Assembly: GCF_026965555.1 (NCBI RefSeq)
Contig: NZ_CP114040.1
Span: 4,526,001 to 4,590,000, forward strand
DNA length: 64,000 bases
Direction of reading: 5' to 3'
From: Nannocystis punicea
Lineage (GTDB): Bacteria > Myxococcota_A > Polyangia > Nannocystales > Nannocystaceae
Shown: positions 43,989 through 51,483 of the stretch, piece after piece
How the letters are laid out: each line of letters opens with the position of its first letter
How positions within the stretch are numbered: the first letter of the stretch is position 1
Notes under the pieces: model-generated
Databases searched by the model: none
The model's input: only the letters and a program-made list of their open reading frames with translations
What the model was told of the DNA's origin: nothing
Position numbers and translations under genes: made by a program

Positions 43989-44855
43989 TCAGCGGACGAT
44001 CCGGTCCGCGACGATGAGGAGGTAGTGGAAGCTGCCCTCCTTGTACGCGCGGAGGAACGGATCCTCGACGCCGGTGGCGACCGAGCAGCGGGTGCGGAGC
44101 TCCCAGTACGGGATCGTGTCGAGCGTCAGGTCGGTGACCTCGATCGGCACCAGGTTGTTGGCGGCCATCGCCTTGAAGTACTCGCTGCGCGGGTGGATGT
44201 TGCAGATGTACTTGGCGTCGATCTCGCTGACGGCGCGCGAGCGGCCGCCGGTGATGTCGTTGTAGCAGCCGGTGATGCAGACGTAGCGCCCGCCGTCCTT
44301 CAGCAGCCGCGAGAACTCGGCGTACAGCTTGAACAGGTCGACGTACATCGTGGTCTCGTTGGTCCAGATGGCGTCGACGGAGCCGGTCTCGAAGCCGGTG
44401 TCGAGCATGTTGCGGAAGTGGTACTTCAGCTTGTCGCCGAGCCCGCGCTTGGCGGCCTGCTCGTTGGCGAAGCCGACCTGGTACTCCGAGATCGACACGC
44501 CGTCGACCTGGCAGCCGAAGCGCTCGTGGGCCATGAGGCTGGTGCCGCCGCGGCCGGAGCCGGCGTCGAGCAGGCGGTTCTCGGGCTTGATCGGGCCGAG
44601 CTTCTTCAGCAGGTGCTCCGCCTGCGCGTGCTCGAGGCGGTGCAGCTCGCGGATGATCGCGTCGTCACGCGTGGCCTCGGGCTGCTCCAGCACCTGCCAA
44701 TTGACGGCGCCGATTCCGTAGTGGTGGTGGTAGTAGCCGTCGACGTGGCCGAGGAGCAGATTGACCGGGTCGTTCTGGTTGGTGTTCCAGTAGTTGGCGA
44801 CCGACTTCTGGTATTCGCTGCGCAGGACGGGGGTGGCCGTGGTGGGCATGTTCAT
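43989..44855 (-). CDS. Geranyl diphosphate 2-C-methyltransferase
   Basis: SAM-dependent methyltransferase of 288 residues that adds a methyl group to C2 of geranyl diphosphate, the committed step of 2-MIB synthesis. Seen: SVANYWNTNQNDPVNLLLGHVDGYYHHHYGIG (family N-terminus), SAM motif LLDAGSGRGGTSLMAHERFGCQVDGVSIS, IWTNETTMYVDL and GCYNDITGGRSRAVSEIDAKYICNIHPRSEYFKAM, all diagnostic of this group. It sits between the shell genes and the cyclase with gaps of 71 and 117 bases. It carries no visible cargo tail, so it probably acts outside or at the shell surface. Confidence 0.92.
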   Translation of the reverse strand: MNMPTTATPVLRSEYQKSVANYWNTNQNDPVNLLLGHVDGYYHHHYGIGAVNWQVLEQPEATRDDAIIRELHRLEHAQAEHLLKKLGPIKPENRLLDAGSGRGGTSLMAHERFGCQVDGVSISEYQVGFANEQAAKRGLGDKLKYHFRNMLDTGFETGSVDAIWTNETTMYVDLFKLYAEFSRLLKDGGRYVCITGCYNDITGGRSRAVSEIDAKYICNIHPRSEYFKAMAANNLVPIEVTDLTLDTIPYWELRTRCSVATGVEDPFLRAYKEGSFHYLLIVADRIVR

Positions 44856-44926
44856 GGTCGTTTGTTCTCTTTCGTTCCACTGTCACGAGGCGCCGCGAGG
44901 GCGGCGCCTGCCTCGGCGAGGGGCGA

Positions 44927-46327
44927 TCAGCGCCCGAGCTCGATATTTTCCAGGATCCCGAGCGCGTCCGGGATCAGGACCGCTGCGGAGTAGTACGTGC
45001 TGACGAGGTACGAGGCGACGGCCCTCTCGTTGGTCCCCATCTTCCGAACGGACAGACCAGGCTCGCGTTCGTCGGGGATGCCGGTGCGGTACAGGCCGAT
45101 GACGCCCTGGTGATCCTGGCCGACGCGCATGGCGAGGATCGAGCTGGTCTGCGTCTCGGAGATCGGGATCTTGTCGCACGGCAAGATCGGCACGCCGCGC
45201 CAGCCGGCGACCACGGAACCCTCGTACTCGACCGACGGCGGGTCGAGCCGGCGACGGGTGCACTCGCGGCGGAAGGCGGCGATCGTCCGCGGGTGGGCCA
45301 GGAAGAACTTGGTCTTGCGGCGCCGGCACAGCAGCTCGTCGAGGTCGTCGGGCGTCGGCGGGCCGCTGCGGGTGTTGATCCGCTGCTTGTAGTCGGCGTT
45401 GTGGAGCAGGCCGAAGTCGCGGTTGTTGATCATCTCGTGCTCCTGCTGCTCGCGCAGGGCATCGATGGTCAGGCGCAGCTGCTCCTCGAGCTGGTCCATC
45501 GGATCGTTGAACAGATCCGACACCCGCGAATGCACCTGCAGGATCGTCTGCGCGAGGCTCAACTCGTACTCGCGCGGCGACGCCTCGTAGTCGACGAAGG
45601 TCCCCGGCAAGGTGACCTCGCCGTGGTGGCCCGCCGTCAACTTGATCGCCGCCTGGCCGTGCTTGTCCTGCGGGGCCTTCAGCAGCTGCTTGTAGCGCTC
45701 GACGTGGGCCGCGAGCTTGGGCGAGCGGCCGATCAGCTCCTCGAACACCGCCTGCGGCAAGGCGAGGACGGTGCACGGCGTGACCGCCTTGACCGTGTAG
45801 TCCCAGGCGTCGTCGTCCTGCACGATCGCCTGGTCGCCGAAGTGCGCGCCGTCGGCGATCACCTCGAGCATGGTCTCCTCGCCGTAAGCGCCCAGGCCCA
45901 GCTTGTTGGCCTTGCCGTGGACCAGCAGGTACACCTGATCGGCCGGCTTGCCGCGCTCGGCGATCAGCTGCCCGGGCTTGAACTCGGACTGCACGAATTT
46001 GCCGGCCAGGTGCGCGAGCGCCTCCTCGTCGTCGAACCCGCGCAGGAGCGGCAGCTCGCACAGCTCCGCCGGGATCACCTGCGCCCGCGCGCCGATGTTG
46101 GTGAACTCCACCCGCCCGTCCCCGACCGCGAGGCTCATGCGGCGGTTGACGCGGAAGGTGCCACCGGGGACCTCGACCCATTGCAAGGAGCGGAGCAGCC
46201 ACCGCGGCGTGCGCCCCTGCATCTGCGGCGCCGTCTTGGTGGTGGTCGCCAGCTGGCGCGCAGCCCGGGTCCCGAGGCTCGTCAGCTGCTCATGGTTGTC
46301 ACGGCCGGACTTCTCGTAGCTCGACAT
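44927..46327 (-). CDS. Family 2B encapsulin shell protein, second paralogue
   Basis: HK97-fold shell protein of 466 residues with an inserted cyclic-nucleotide-binding domain (EshA-like). The conserved N-arm is TSLGTRAARQLATTTKTAPQMQG followed by RWLLRSLQWVEVPGGTFRVNRRM. The cNMP domain spans about residues 85-215 (FRGFDDEEALAHLAGKFVQSEFKPGQLIAERGKPADQVYLLVHGKANKLG; HFGDQAIVQDDDAWDYTVKAVT). The canonical phosphate-binding Arg is Trp here. The HK97 core resumes with LPGTFVDYEASPREYELSLAQTILQVHSRVSDLFNDPMDQLEEQLRLTI. GGAGG lies eight bases before the ATG. It lies 82 bases after its paralogue, to which it is roughly half identical by eye. Confidence 0.92.
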   Translation of the reverse strand: MSSYEKSGRDNHEQLTSLGTRAARQLATTTKTAPQMQGRTPRWLLRSLQWVEVPGGTFRVNRRMSLAVGDGRVEFTNIGARAQVIPAELCELPLLRGFDDEEALAHLAGKFVQSEFKPGQLIAERGKPADQVYLLVHGKANKLGLGAYGEETMLEVIADGAHFGDQAIVQDDDAWDYTVKAVTPCTVLALPQAVFEELIGRSPKLAAHVERYKQLLKAPQDKHGQAAIKLTAGHHGEVTLPGTFVDYEASPREYELSLAQTILQVHSRVSDLFNDPMDQLEEQLRLTIDALREQQEHEMINNRDFGLLHNADYKQRINTRSGPPTPDDLDELLCRRRKTKFFLAHPRTIAAFRRECTRRRLDPPSVEYEGSVVAGWRGVPILPCDKIPISETQTSSILAMRVGQDHQGVIGLYRTGIPDEREPGLSVRKMGTNERAVASYLVSTYYSAAVLIPDALGILENIELGR

Positions 46328-46409
46328 GTCGTTCGCCTCCGCGCGAGATCAGGGAAAGCAGCGCCCCGGACCGCGCGGACCGGGGCGCCGTCAGGTTGCG
46401 CGGCTCTCG

Positions 46410-47807
46410 TCAGTCGGCGCGGCCGATTTCGACGCTCTCGAGGATGCCGAGCGCGTCGGGGATCTGCACGGCGCACGAGTAGTAGAGGCTGACGAGGTAC
46501 GAGATGATCGCCTTCTCGTTGATGCCCATGAAGCGGACCGACAGGCTCGGCTCGATCTCGTCGGGGATGCCCTTGTGCTGCAGGCCGATCACGCCCTGGT
46601 TCTTCTCGCCGACGCGCATGAGCAGGACCGAGGTGGTGCGGCTCTCGGAGATCGGGATCTTGTTGCACGGGAAGATCGGGACGCCGCGCCACGAGGGGAC
46701 GTGATGGCCGCCCAGATCGACCGGCGTCGGGTAGATGCCGGCGCGGTTGCACTCGTGGCCGAACGCCGCGATGGTCCGCGGGTGGGCGAGGAAGAAGGCC
46801 GGCTCCTTCCACACCAGCGACAGGAGGTTGTCCATGTCGTCCGGCGTCGGCGGGCCGCTGCGGGTGTGGATCCGCTGCTTGAGGTCGGCGTTGTGGAGCA
46901 GGCCGAACTCGTGGTTGTTGATGAGCTCGTGCTCCTGGCGCTCCTTCAGCGCCTCGACGGTCAGGCGCAACTGCTCCTGCGTCTGATTCATCGGGTCGTT
47001 GAACAGGTCGGCGACGCGCGTGTGGACCTGCAGGACGGTCTGGGCGACGCTGAGCTCGAACTCTCGCGGCGAGGTCTCGTAGTCGACGAAGGTGCCGGGC
47101 AGGACGGGCTCGCCCGTGTGGCCGGAGGCCACCTCGATCGCGGCCTGGCCGCTGTTGTCCTGCTTCTTCTGCGAGCGCGCCTTGAAATCCTCGACGTGCT
47201 TGCGCAGCGACGGGTGCTGCGCGACGAGCTCCTCGAAGGAGGCCTGCGACAGCGTCAGGACGCTGCCGGCGGTCACTGCCTTGGCGGTGAACGTCCAGTA
47301 GTCCTGGGACTCGAGGATCGCCTGGTACGAGTAGTGGTCGCCGTCGGCGAGGGTCTCCAGGATCGTCTCGTCGCCGTACTTGCCGGTGCCGATCTTGTTG
47401 ACCTTGCCGTGGGCGATGAGGACCATCTCGTTGGCCTCGTTGCCCTTCTGCGTCAGGACGTCGCCCGCCTTGAACTCTTTCTGCACGAAGCGGCCGGCGA
47501 GGATGTTGAGCACCTCGACGTCCTCGTAGCCGCGGAACAGCGGCAGCTCGGCGAGCTCCGCCGGGACGACCTGGATCTTCGCGCCGGTGTTGTAGAACGT
47601 GACGCGCCCGTCACCGACGGCGTAGCTCAGGCGACGGTTGAGGCGGAACACCCCGTTGACGTGCACCCACGGCAACAACTTGAGCAGCCAGCGGGACGAG
47701 ATTCCCTGCATCTGCGGCGGGGACTTCGTCGTAGTGGCGAGCTGCCGCGCGGCCGTTGTCGAGAGACTCGTCTGCTGATCATTTCCCGGCTTACCTGCGA
47801 TCGACAT
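46410..47807 (-). CDS. Family 2B encapsulin shell protein, first paralogue
   Basis: First gene of the 2-MIB operon, 465 residues. Same architecture as its neighbour: N-arm SLSTTAARQLATTTKSPPQMQGISSRWLLKLLPWVHV, cNMP-binding-type insert (LFRGYEDVEVLNILAGRFVQKEFKAGDVLTQKGNEANEMVLIAHGKVNKIG), then HK97 E-loop and core (LPGTFVDYETSPREFELSVAQTVLQVHTRVADLFNDPMNQTQEQLRLTVEAL) and the conserved SWRGVPIFPCNKIPISESRTTSVLLMRVGEKNQGVIGLQHKGIPDEIEPSLSVRFMGI. The phosphate-binding loop reads DHYSYQAILESQDYWTFTAKAV and lacks the FGE and Arg of true cAMP binders. AAGGA precedes the start. Two shell paralogues suggest a mixed-composition capsid. Confidence 0.92.
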   Translation of the reverse strand: MSIAGKPGNDQQTSLSTTAARQLATTTKSPPQMQGISSRWLLKLLPWVHVNGVFRLNRRLSYAVGDGRVTFYNTGAKIQVVPAELAELPLFRGYEDVEVLNILAGRFVQKEFKAGDVLTQKGNEANEMVLIAHGKVNKIGTGKYGDETILETLADGDHYSYQAILESQDYWTFTAKAVTAGSVLTLSQASFEELVAQHPSLRKHVEDFKARSQKKQDNSGQAAIEVASGHTGEPVLPGTFVDYETSPREFELSVAQTVLQVHTRVADLFNDPMNQTQEQLRLTVEALKERQEHELINNHEFGLLHNADLKQRIHTRSGPPTPDDMDNLLSLVWKEPAFFLAHPRTIAAFGHECNRAGIYPTPVDLGGHHVPSWRGVPIFPCNKIPISESRTTSVLLMRVGEKNQGVIGLQHKGIPDEIEPSLSVRFMGINEKAIISYLVSLYYSCAVQIPDALGILESVEIGRAD

Positions 47808-47911
47808 GACAATCCTTTTTCACCGACAGCTCCGCTGCCGTTTCCAATCCTCCGCTCGAAGGAGAGCCGTGTCGGCGAACATCGGCTCTTGGCGGTTCGA
47901 GCTCGCGGCGG

Positions 47912-47941
47912 AGGTTACGCTCCGTCAACTCCAGGCGTCAA
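47912..47941 (-). promoter_or_regulatory. Candidate promoter of the encapsulin/2-MIB operon
   Basis: On the minus strand TTGACG (47936-47941) and TAACCT (47912-47917) are 18 bases apart, about 105 bases before the first shell gene. This part of the gap is A/T-richer than the surrounding DNA. The match to sigma-70 is moderate at the -10 box. Confidence 0.4.
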
Positions 47942-48880
47942 GCCAAATTCAAGTGTCGAAGATTAAATCAACATTGCATTTATGGCTGGAAATTGAGCGC
48001 TCGAACGCGCGGTGCGGCGAAGAAGCGCGCGGCGCCGGGTCGCGCATTGCGAGTGGGGCCGAACTACTGTCCGGCAATAATACGTGTTCCATGCCGCGAT
48101 GACGGTGCCGCGGTGTAATCCTTGGTGCGTGGAGAACTCGTCGTGGTGGCGATTTCGGCCAGCCGCTGATTTCGCGGGCCGGCCGAGGTGCACATGGATG
48201 AGTGCGTTGCGGGAGATTTTCGCATATTCGTGACACGATTGGCGCCGATTCCGACCGGGCCGCGCGAGCCCGCACCCGGCCCGCGGGCAAGAATGGCAAT
48301 TGTTTGCCCGCTCGCAATCGTGCGTGAGCGCGACAGCGCTCCGAGGCGTCGAGCGGCCCGCGGGCCGAATCATGGTCCCGCGGCGTCCCTTCCGCCGGCG
48401 CGTCGCCGCACCCGTGCGATTCCTCGCCGTCTGTACGTTGTTCCGAGGCGTTGGCGATCTTCTTTAATAGTGCCGTCGCGTCCGACGATTTCCGCGAGCT
48501 CGACGCCGCGACCCGGACCGGCCGGCGAGCCGGGCGCGCGAACGCGAGGCGGAAGCCCGGGGGCCGGAGCCGGGGCGCAGCCGATGGCCCTGCGGGGGTG
48601 AGTCGCGCGCCGGCGGCGGGACCGCCAATGCGACCCTCGAGGCTCGAGTGCCGCGGCTCGTGGTCGTCGGGCGGGCCGCGCCGCGGAGGCGGGGCCATGC
48701 GGCGCGAGCTCGAGGCGGCGAGATTTGAGCCGTCCCCGGAATCATGCAAGGAGGTCCATTGGGCAATGGCCGCTGCCGGCAACAGGGGAATCGTCGGCTC
48801 GTAGCGAGCGTGCGCCCGCGTCGAGCGGTGTCCATTCAGGACACCGCCGCGCTCACGCGGCGAACGAGCACGGGCCCGCT
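47942..48880. other. Long gene-free stretch upstream of the encapsulin operon
   Basis: About 940 bases with no convincing gene on either strand; the open frames present translate to low-complexity Arg/Pro/Ala sequence. The left part (47945-48260) is A/T-richer than the rest of the window (runs such as AAATTCAAGTG and GATTAAATCAACATTGC), which suits a regulatory region. I see no palindrome or member of the dispersed repeat family here. Confidence 0.5.
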
Positions 48881-49186
48881 TTACGGGTCACGACGGCCGC
48901 GGTGAAGTCGCGCGATGCTGGCGATGCCGGCCTCCATGCGCGCCCGGGCGGCGGTGTTGGCGGAGTGGACGGCGATCGCGGGCGGGACGAAGTCGCGGGT
49001 GGCGACGGCCTCCTCGAGCCAGAGGACGACGTCGTAGCCGGTGCCGCGGGCGTCGTCGCCGAGGTCGTGATCGAGGCTGAGGTCGGTCACCGCGCCGGTC
49101 TGCAGGAGGGCGATGACCTCGTCGGGCCAGCGGACGAGCCGCCAGCCCGGCGGGGCCGGGCGCTCGTCGTCGAGGTAGAGCTTCAC
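48881..49186 (-). CDS. Small receiver-like protein (cyclic-phosphate processing type)
   Basis: Protein of 101 residues starting at GTG, one base after the stop of the fibro-slime gene. It opens with MKLYLDDERPAPPGWRLVRWPDEVIALLQTGAVTDLSLDHDLGDDARGTGYDVVLWLEEAV, which matches the cREC-type truncated receiver domain: the acidic DDE pair at the first strand end and DHDLGDD at the phosphorylation-site position are kept, while the fifth-strand Lys region is replaced by IAVHSANTAARARM. This family is found with nucleotide-processing systems, but the only close neighbour here is a surface lipoprotein, so its role is open. Confidence 0.8.
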   Translation of the reverse strand: MKLYLDDERPAPPGWRLVRWPDEVIALLQTGAVTDLSLDHDLGDDARGTGYDVVLWLEEAVATRDFVPPAIAVHSANTAARARMEAGIASIARLHRGRRDP

Positions 49187-49187
49187 G

Positions 49188-50153
49188 TCAGCCCGGGATG
49201 ATGAAGCACTGGATGCTGGTGTCGATGCGGAAGTTCGACTCGCTGGTGTGGCGCTCGGCGTGGAAGATGTCCATCGAGTAGGTGCCGTTCAGCTGGATGC
49301 CGAAGTAGCCGGCGTTGGCGTCGAGGTCGATCGAGTCGCTGAGGGCGCCGTGGACGCCGCCGAGGTCGATGGCGAGCTTGCCGTTGATGAACAGCCACAG
49401 GTCGTCGTCGCCGGTGAAGGTGAACACCTCGCCGCCCGAATAGGTGAACTGGGTGTGGATCTCGGTGGTGAAGTGGAAGTTGTGGTTGTTGCCCTGGTTG
49501 CCCCAGCCCTGGTCGTCGATCGGGAAGAAGTCGTTGTTCTGGTAGGTGTATTGACCGGGCATGGTCTCGGTCAACATGATGTCGATCTGGAACGATTGAT
49601 TGACGTCGGCGACGTCGTTGTACCACTGGGCGAACTCCGCCGGGCCGGTGGTGACCGAGGTGCCGCCGGCGTGGGCGTAGACGGGCTTCTTGTCGGGCCC
49701 GAGGTCGGTCTGGACGAGGCCGTCGACGGTGCCGCCGTAGCTCTCGAAGTCGGGGTGGCTCTCCTTGAAGTCGCGCACGGTGGCCTTGAGCACGGAGACA
49801 CAATCCGGCGGCCGCTCGCCGGTGGTGGTGGTGCTCGTGGTGGTCTCGGTGGTGGTGGTCGTCGTGGTGCCGGGCTCGGTGGTGGTGGTGGTGGTCGAGG
49901 GATCGACGGGACCGGTGGTGGGCTCGGCGGTGGTGGGCTCGACGGTGGTGGGCTCGACTGTGGTCGCAGCGGTGCCCGGCTCGGTGGTGGCAGGGTCGGT
50001 GGTGCCCGGCTCGGTGGTGCCGGTGCCGCTCACGCCGGTGATGTTGGTGATGTCGGTGGCGGAGCTGCCCTGGACGTATCCGGAGTCGCCGCAGGCGGAG
50101 GTGGTCAGGACGAGGGCCGAGAAGGTGAAGCTGTACTTGAAGACATGTCGCAT
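49188..50153 (-). CDS. Fibro-slime domain lipoprotein
   Basis: Protein of 321 residues. Signal peptide MRHVFKYSFTFSALVLTTSAC with lipobox. A linker of about 80 residues consists of Thr, Glu, Pro and Gly with repeats of TTVEP and runs of T. The C-terminal domain is a fibro-slime (PA14-like) module: ATVRDFKESHPDFESYGGTVDGLV, TYQNNDFFPIDDQGWGNQGNNHNFHFTTEIHTQFTYSGGEVFTFTGDDDLWLFINGKLAIDLGG and VHGALSDSIDLDANAGYFGIQLNGTYSMDIFHAERHTSESNFRIDTSIQCF. Such domains occur in cellulose-fibre and slime proteins and may bind extracellular polysaccharide. The ATG at 50153 is chosen because it starts the signal peptide. Confidence 0.88.
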   Translation of the reverse strand: MRHVFKYSFTFSALVLTTSACGDSGYVQGSSATDITNITGVSGTGTTEPGTTDPATTEPGTAATTVEPTTVEPTTAEPTTGPVDPSTTTTTTEPGTTTTTTTETTTSTTTTGERPPDCVSVLKATVRDFKESHPDFESYGGTVDGLVQTDLGPDKKPVYAHAGGTSVTTGPAEFAQWYNDVADVNQSFQIDIMLTETMPGQYTYQNNDFFPIDDQGWGNQGNNHNFHFTTEIHTQFTYSGGEVFTFTGDDDLWLFINGKLAIDLGGVHGALSDSIDLDANAGYFGIQLNGTYSMDIFHAERHTSESNFRIDTSIQCFIIPG

Positions 50154-50420
50154 GGGACTCTCGCGGGCTGGGCCGGCCGAAGATCTCATACCACGCCGGG
50201 CTCGACACGGCGCCCGGGATGTCCCGCCGGGCGCGCCCCGGTGGGCCGGTGAGCGCGCGCGGCAGGCCGCGACGGCGAACGCGAGAGCGCGGCGCAGATC
50301 CGCGAGTCGGGTCGGCGGTCCGCAGGCGCTCCGGCGGCAGACCGCGAGGCTGGGTCCGGTGCCGGGCGCGCCGCCGCGAATGTGCGCTCAGGACGGGTGG
50401 TGTGAGGGATCGTGGCGGGA

Positions 50421-50440
50421 AGATGTCCCTCGAGACATGT
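50421..50440. repeat. Stem-loop repeat ATGTC-CCTCGA-GACAT
   Basis: Five-base perfect stem at 50423-50438, followed by GTC, located 50 bases before the metallo-beta-lactamase start, within the divergent promoter region. It belongs to the dispersed family. The remainder of 50154-50487 shows no other feature. Confidence 0.6.
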
Positions 50441-50487
50441 CGCCGGCGGTGGACAGGGCGAGGCCGGAGCACTAGCCTCCGCAGCCG

Positions 50488-51483
50488 ATGTTCGCCCGCG
50501 CGCTCCCGCTGGTCACCCTCGCGTCGCTCGTGCTGTCCACGCCGGCCTGCGTGCCTCACTCGTCGACGCCGATGACGGGCCGGGTCGAGGTGCCGCTGGC
50601 GGAGCGACGGATCGGGCAGTACATCTCGTCGGGCTGGTCGTTCGACACGTCGAGCTTCTGGATCGAGGGACCCGAAGGGTTGGTCGTGATCGACGTGCAA
50701 TTCCTGCCTTCGGTGGCCGCCGAGGTCATCGCCGCGGCCGAGCGCGTGACCCGCAAGAAGGTGGTGGCGGCGATCGTGCTGCACGCGAACCCGGACAAGT
50801 TCAACGGGACTGCGACGTTCCAGGCCCGCGGGATCGAGGTGTGGACGGCCGAGCAGGTGCTGGCGCGGATCCCCGAGGTGTTCGCCAGGCGCACGGAGGC
50901 GTTCGCCGAGCGCTACGCGCCCGACTGGCCGACGGCGGTGCCGCAACCGCGCAGCTTCGGCGCGGCGACGACGACGCTGAAGCTGGCAGGCCTCGAGCTG
51001 AAGGCGCACGTGCTCGGCCCCGGCTGCAGCCCGGCCCACGTGGTGATCCAGTGGGAAGACCACGTGTTCGTCGGCGACCTGGTGGCCAACAAGGCCCACG
51101 CGTGGCTCGAGATCGGGGAGGCGGAGGAGTGGCTGAAGCGCCTGGCCGAGATCGAGGCGATGAAGCCGAAGACCGTGCACCCGGGCCGCGGCCGCTCGGG
51201 CACGCTGGAGCTGGTGGCGAACCAGCGCGAGTACTTGCAGACGGTGCTGTCGCTGGTGCGAGCCGAGAAGCCGACGCTGCCGCCCGACGAGACGGCGATC
51301 CGGCGGGTGCGCTCGGAGCTCGAGCGCCGTTACGAGGGCTACCGCTTCCCGGTGTTCCTCGAGATCGGGCTGCCGGCGGTGTGGCGCCGGCTGGCCGCAG
51401 AGAACACGACGGATGGCCCGGCAGAGGGCGCAGCGGAGGAGCCGGCTCAACCGGCCGGGTCGAACCCGACGTCGCAGCCGTAG
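50488..51483 (+). CDS. Metallo-beta-lactamase-fold lipoprotein with degenerate metal site
   Basis: Protein of 331 residues with lipoprotein signal MFARALPLVTLASLVLSTPAC. The MBL fold is recognisable: SSFWIEGPEGLVVIDVQFLPS, PGCSPAHVVIQWEDHVFVGDLVANKAHAW and KTVHPGRG. The HxHxDH metal motif is H99-A-N101-P-D103-K104, so two zinc ligands are lost (H to N and H to K), while the later His in PAH, the Asp in VGD and the His in VHPGRG remain. A mono-metal or non-catalytic role is likely. The C-terminal tail is Glu/Ala/Pro-rich, and its last 37 bases overlap the convergent VWA gene. Confidence 0.78.
   Translation: MFARALPLVTLASLVLSTPACVPHSSTPMTGRVEVPLAERRIGQYISSGWSFDTSSFWIEGPEGLVVIDVQFLPSVAAEVIAAAERVTRKKVVAAIVLHANPDKFNGTATFQARGIEVWTAEQVLARIPEVFARRTEAFAERYAPDWPTAVPQPRSFGAATTTLKLAGLELKAHVLGPGCSPAHVVIQWEDHVFVGDLVANKAHAWLEIGEAEEWLKRLAEIEAMKPKTVHPGRGRSGTLELVANQREYLQTVLSLVRAEKPTLPPDETAIRRVRSELERRYEGYRFPVFLEIGLPAVWRRLAAENTTDGPAEGAAEEPAQPAGSNPTSQP

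Noticed and set aside
46315..46335. GACATGTCG at the second shell gene start as a member of the repeat family
   Set aside because: It only overlaps the start codon, lacks the second arm and could be chance.
48188..48601. Plus-strand frame of 137 codons
   Set aside because: No domain, Arg/Pro-rich, and overlaps other random frames.
47949..48782. 277-codon minus frame upstream of the encapsulin operon
   Set aside because: Composition is Arg/Pro/Ser low complexity, no domain or ribosome binding site; treated as non-coding.
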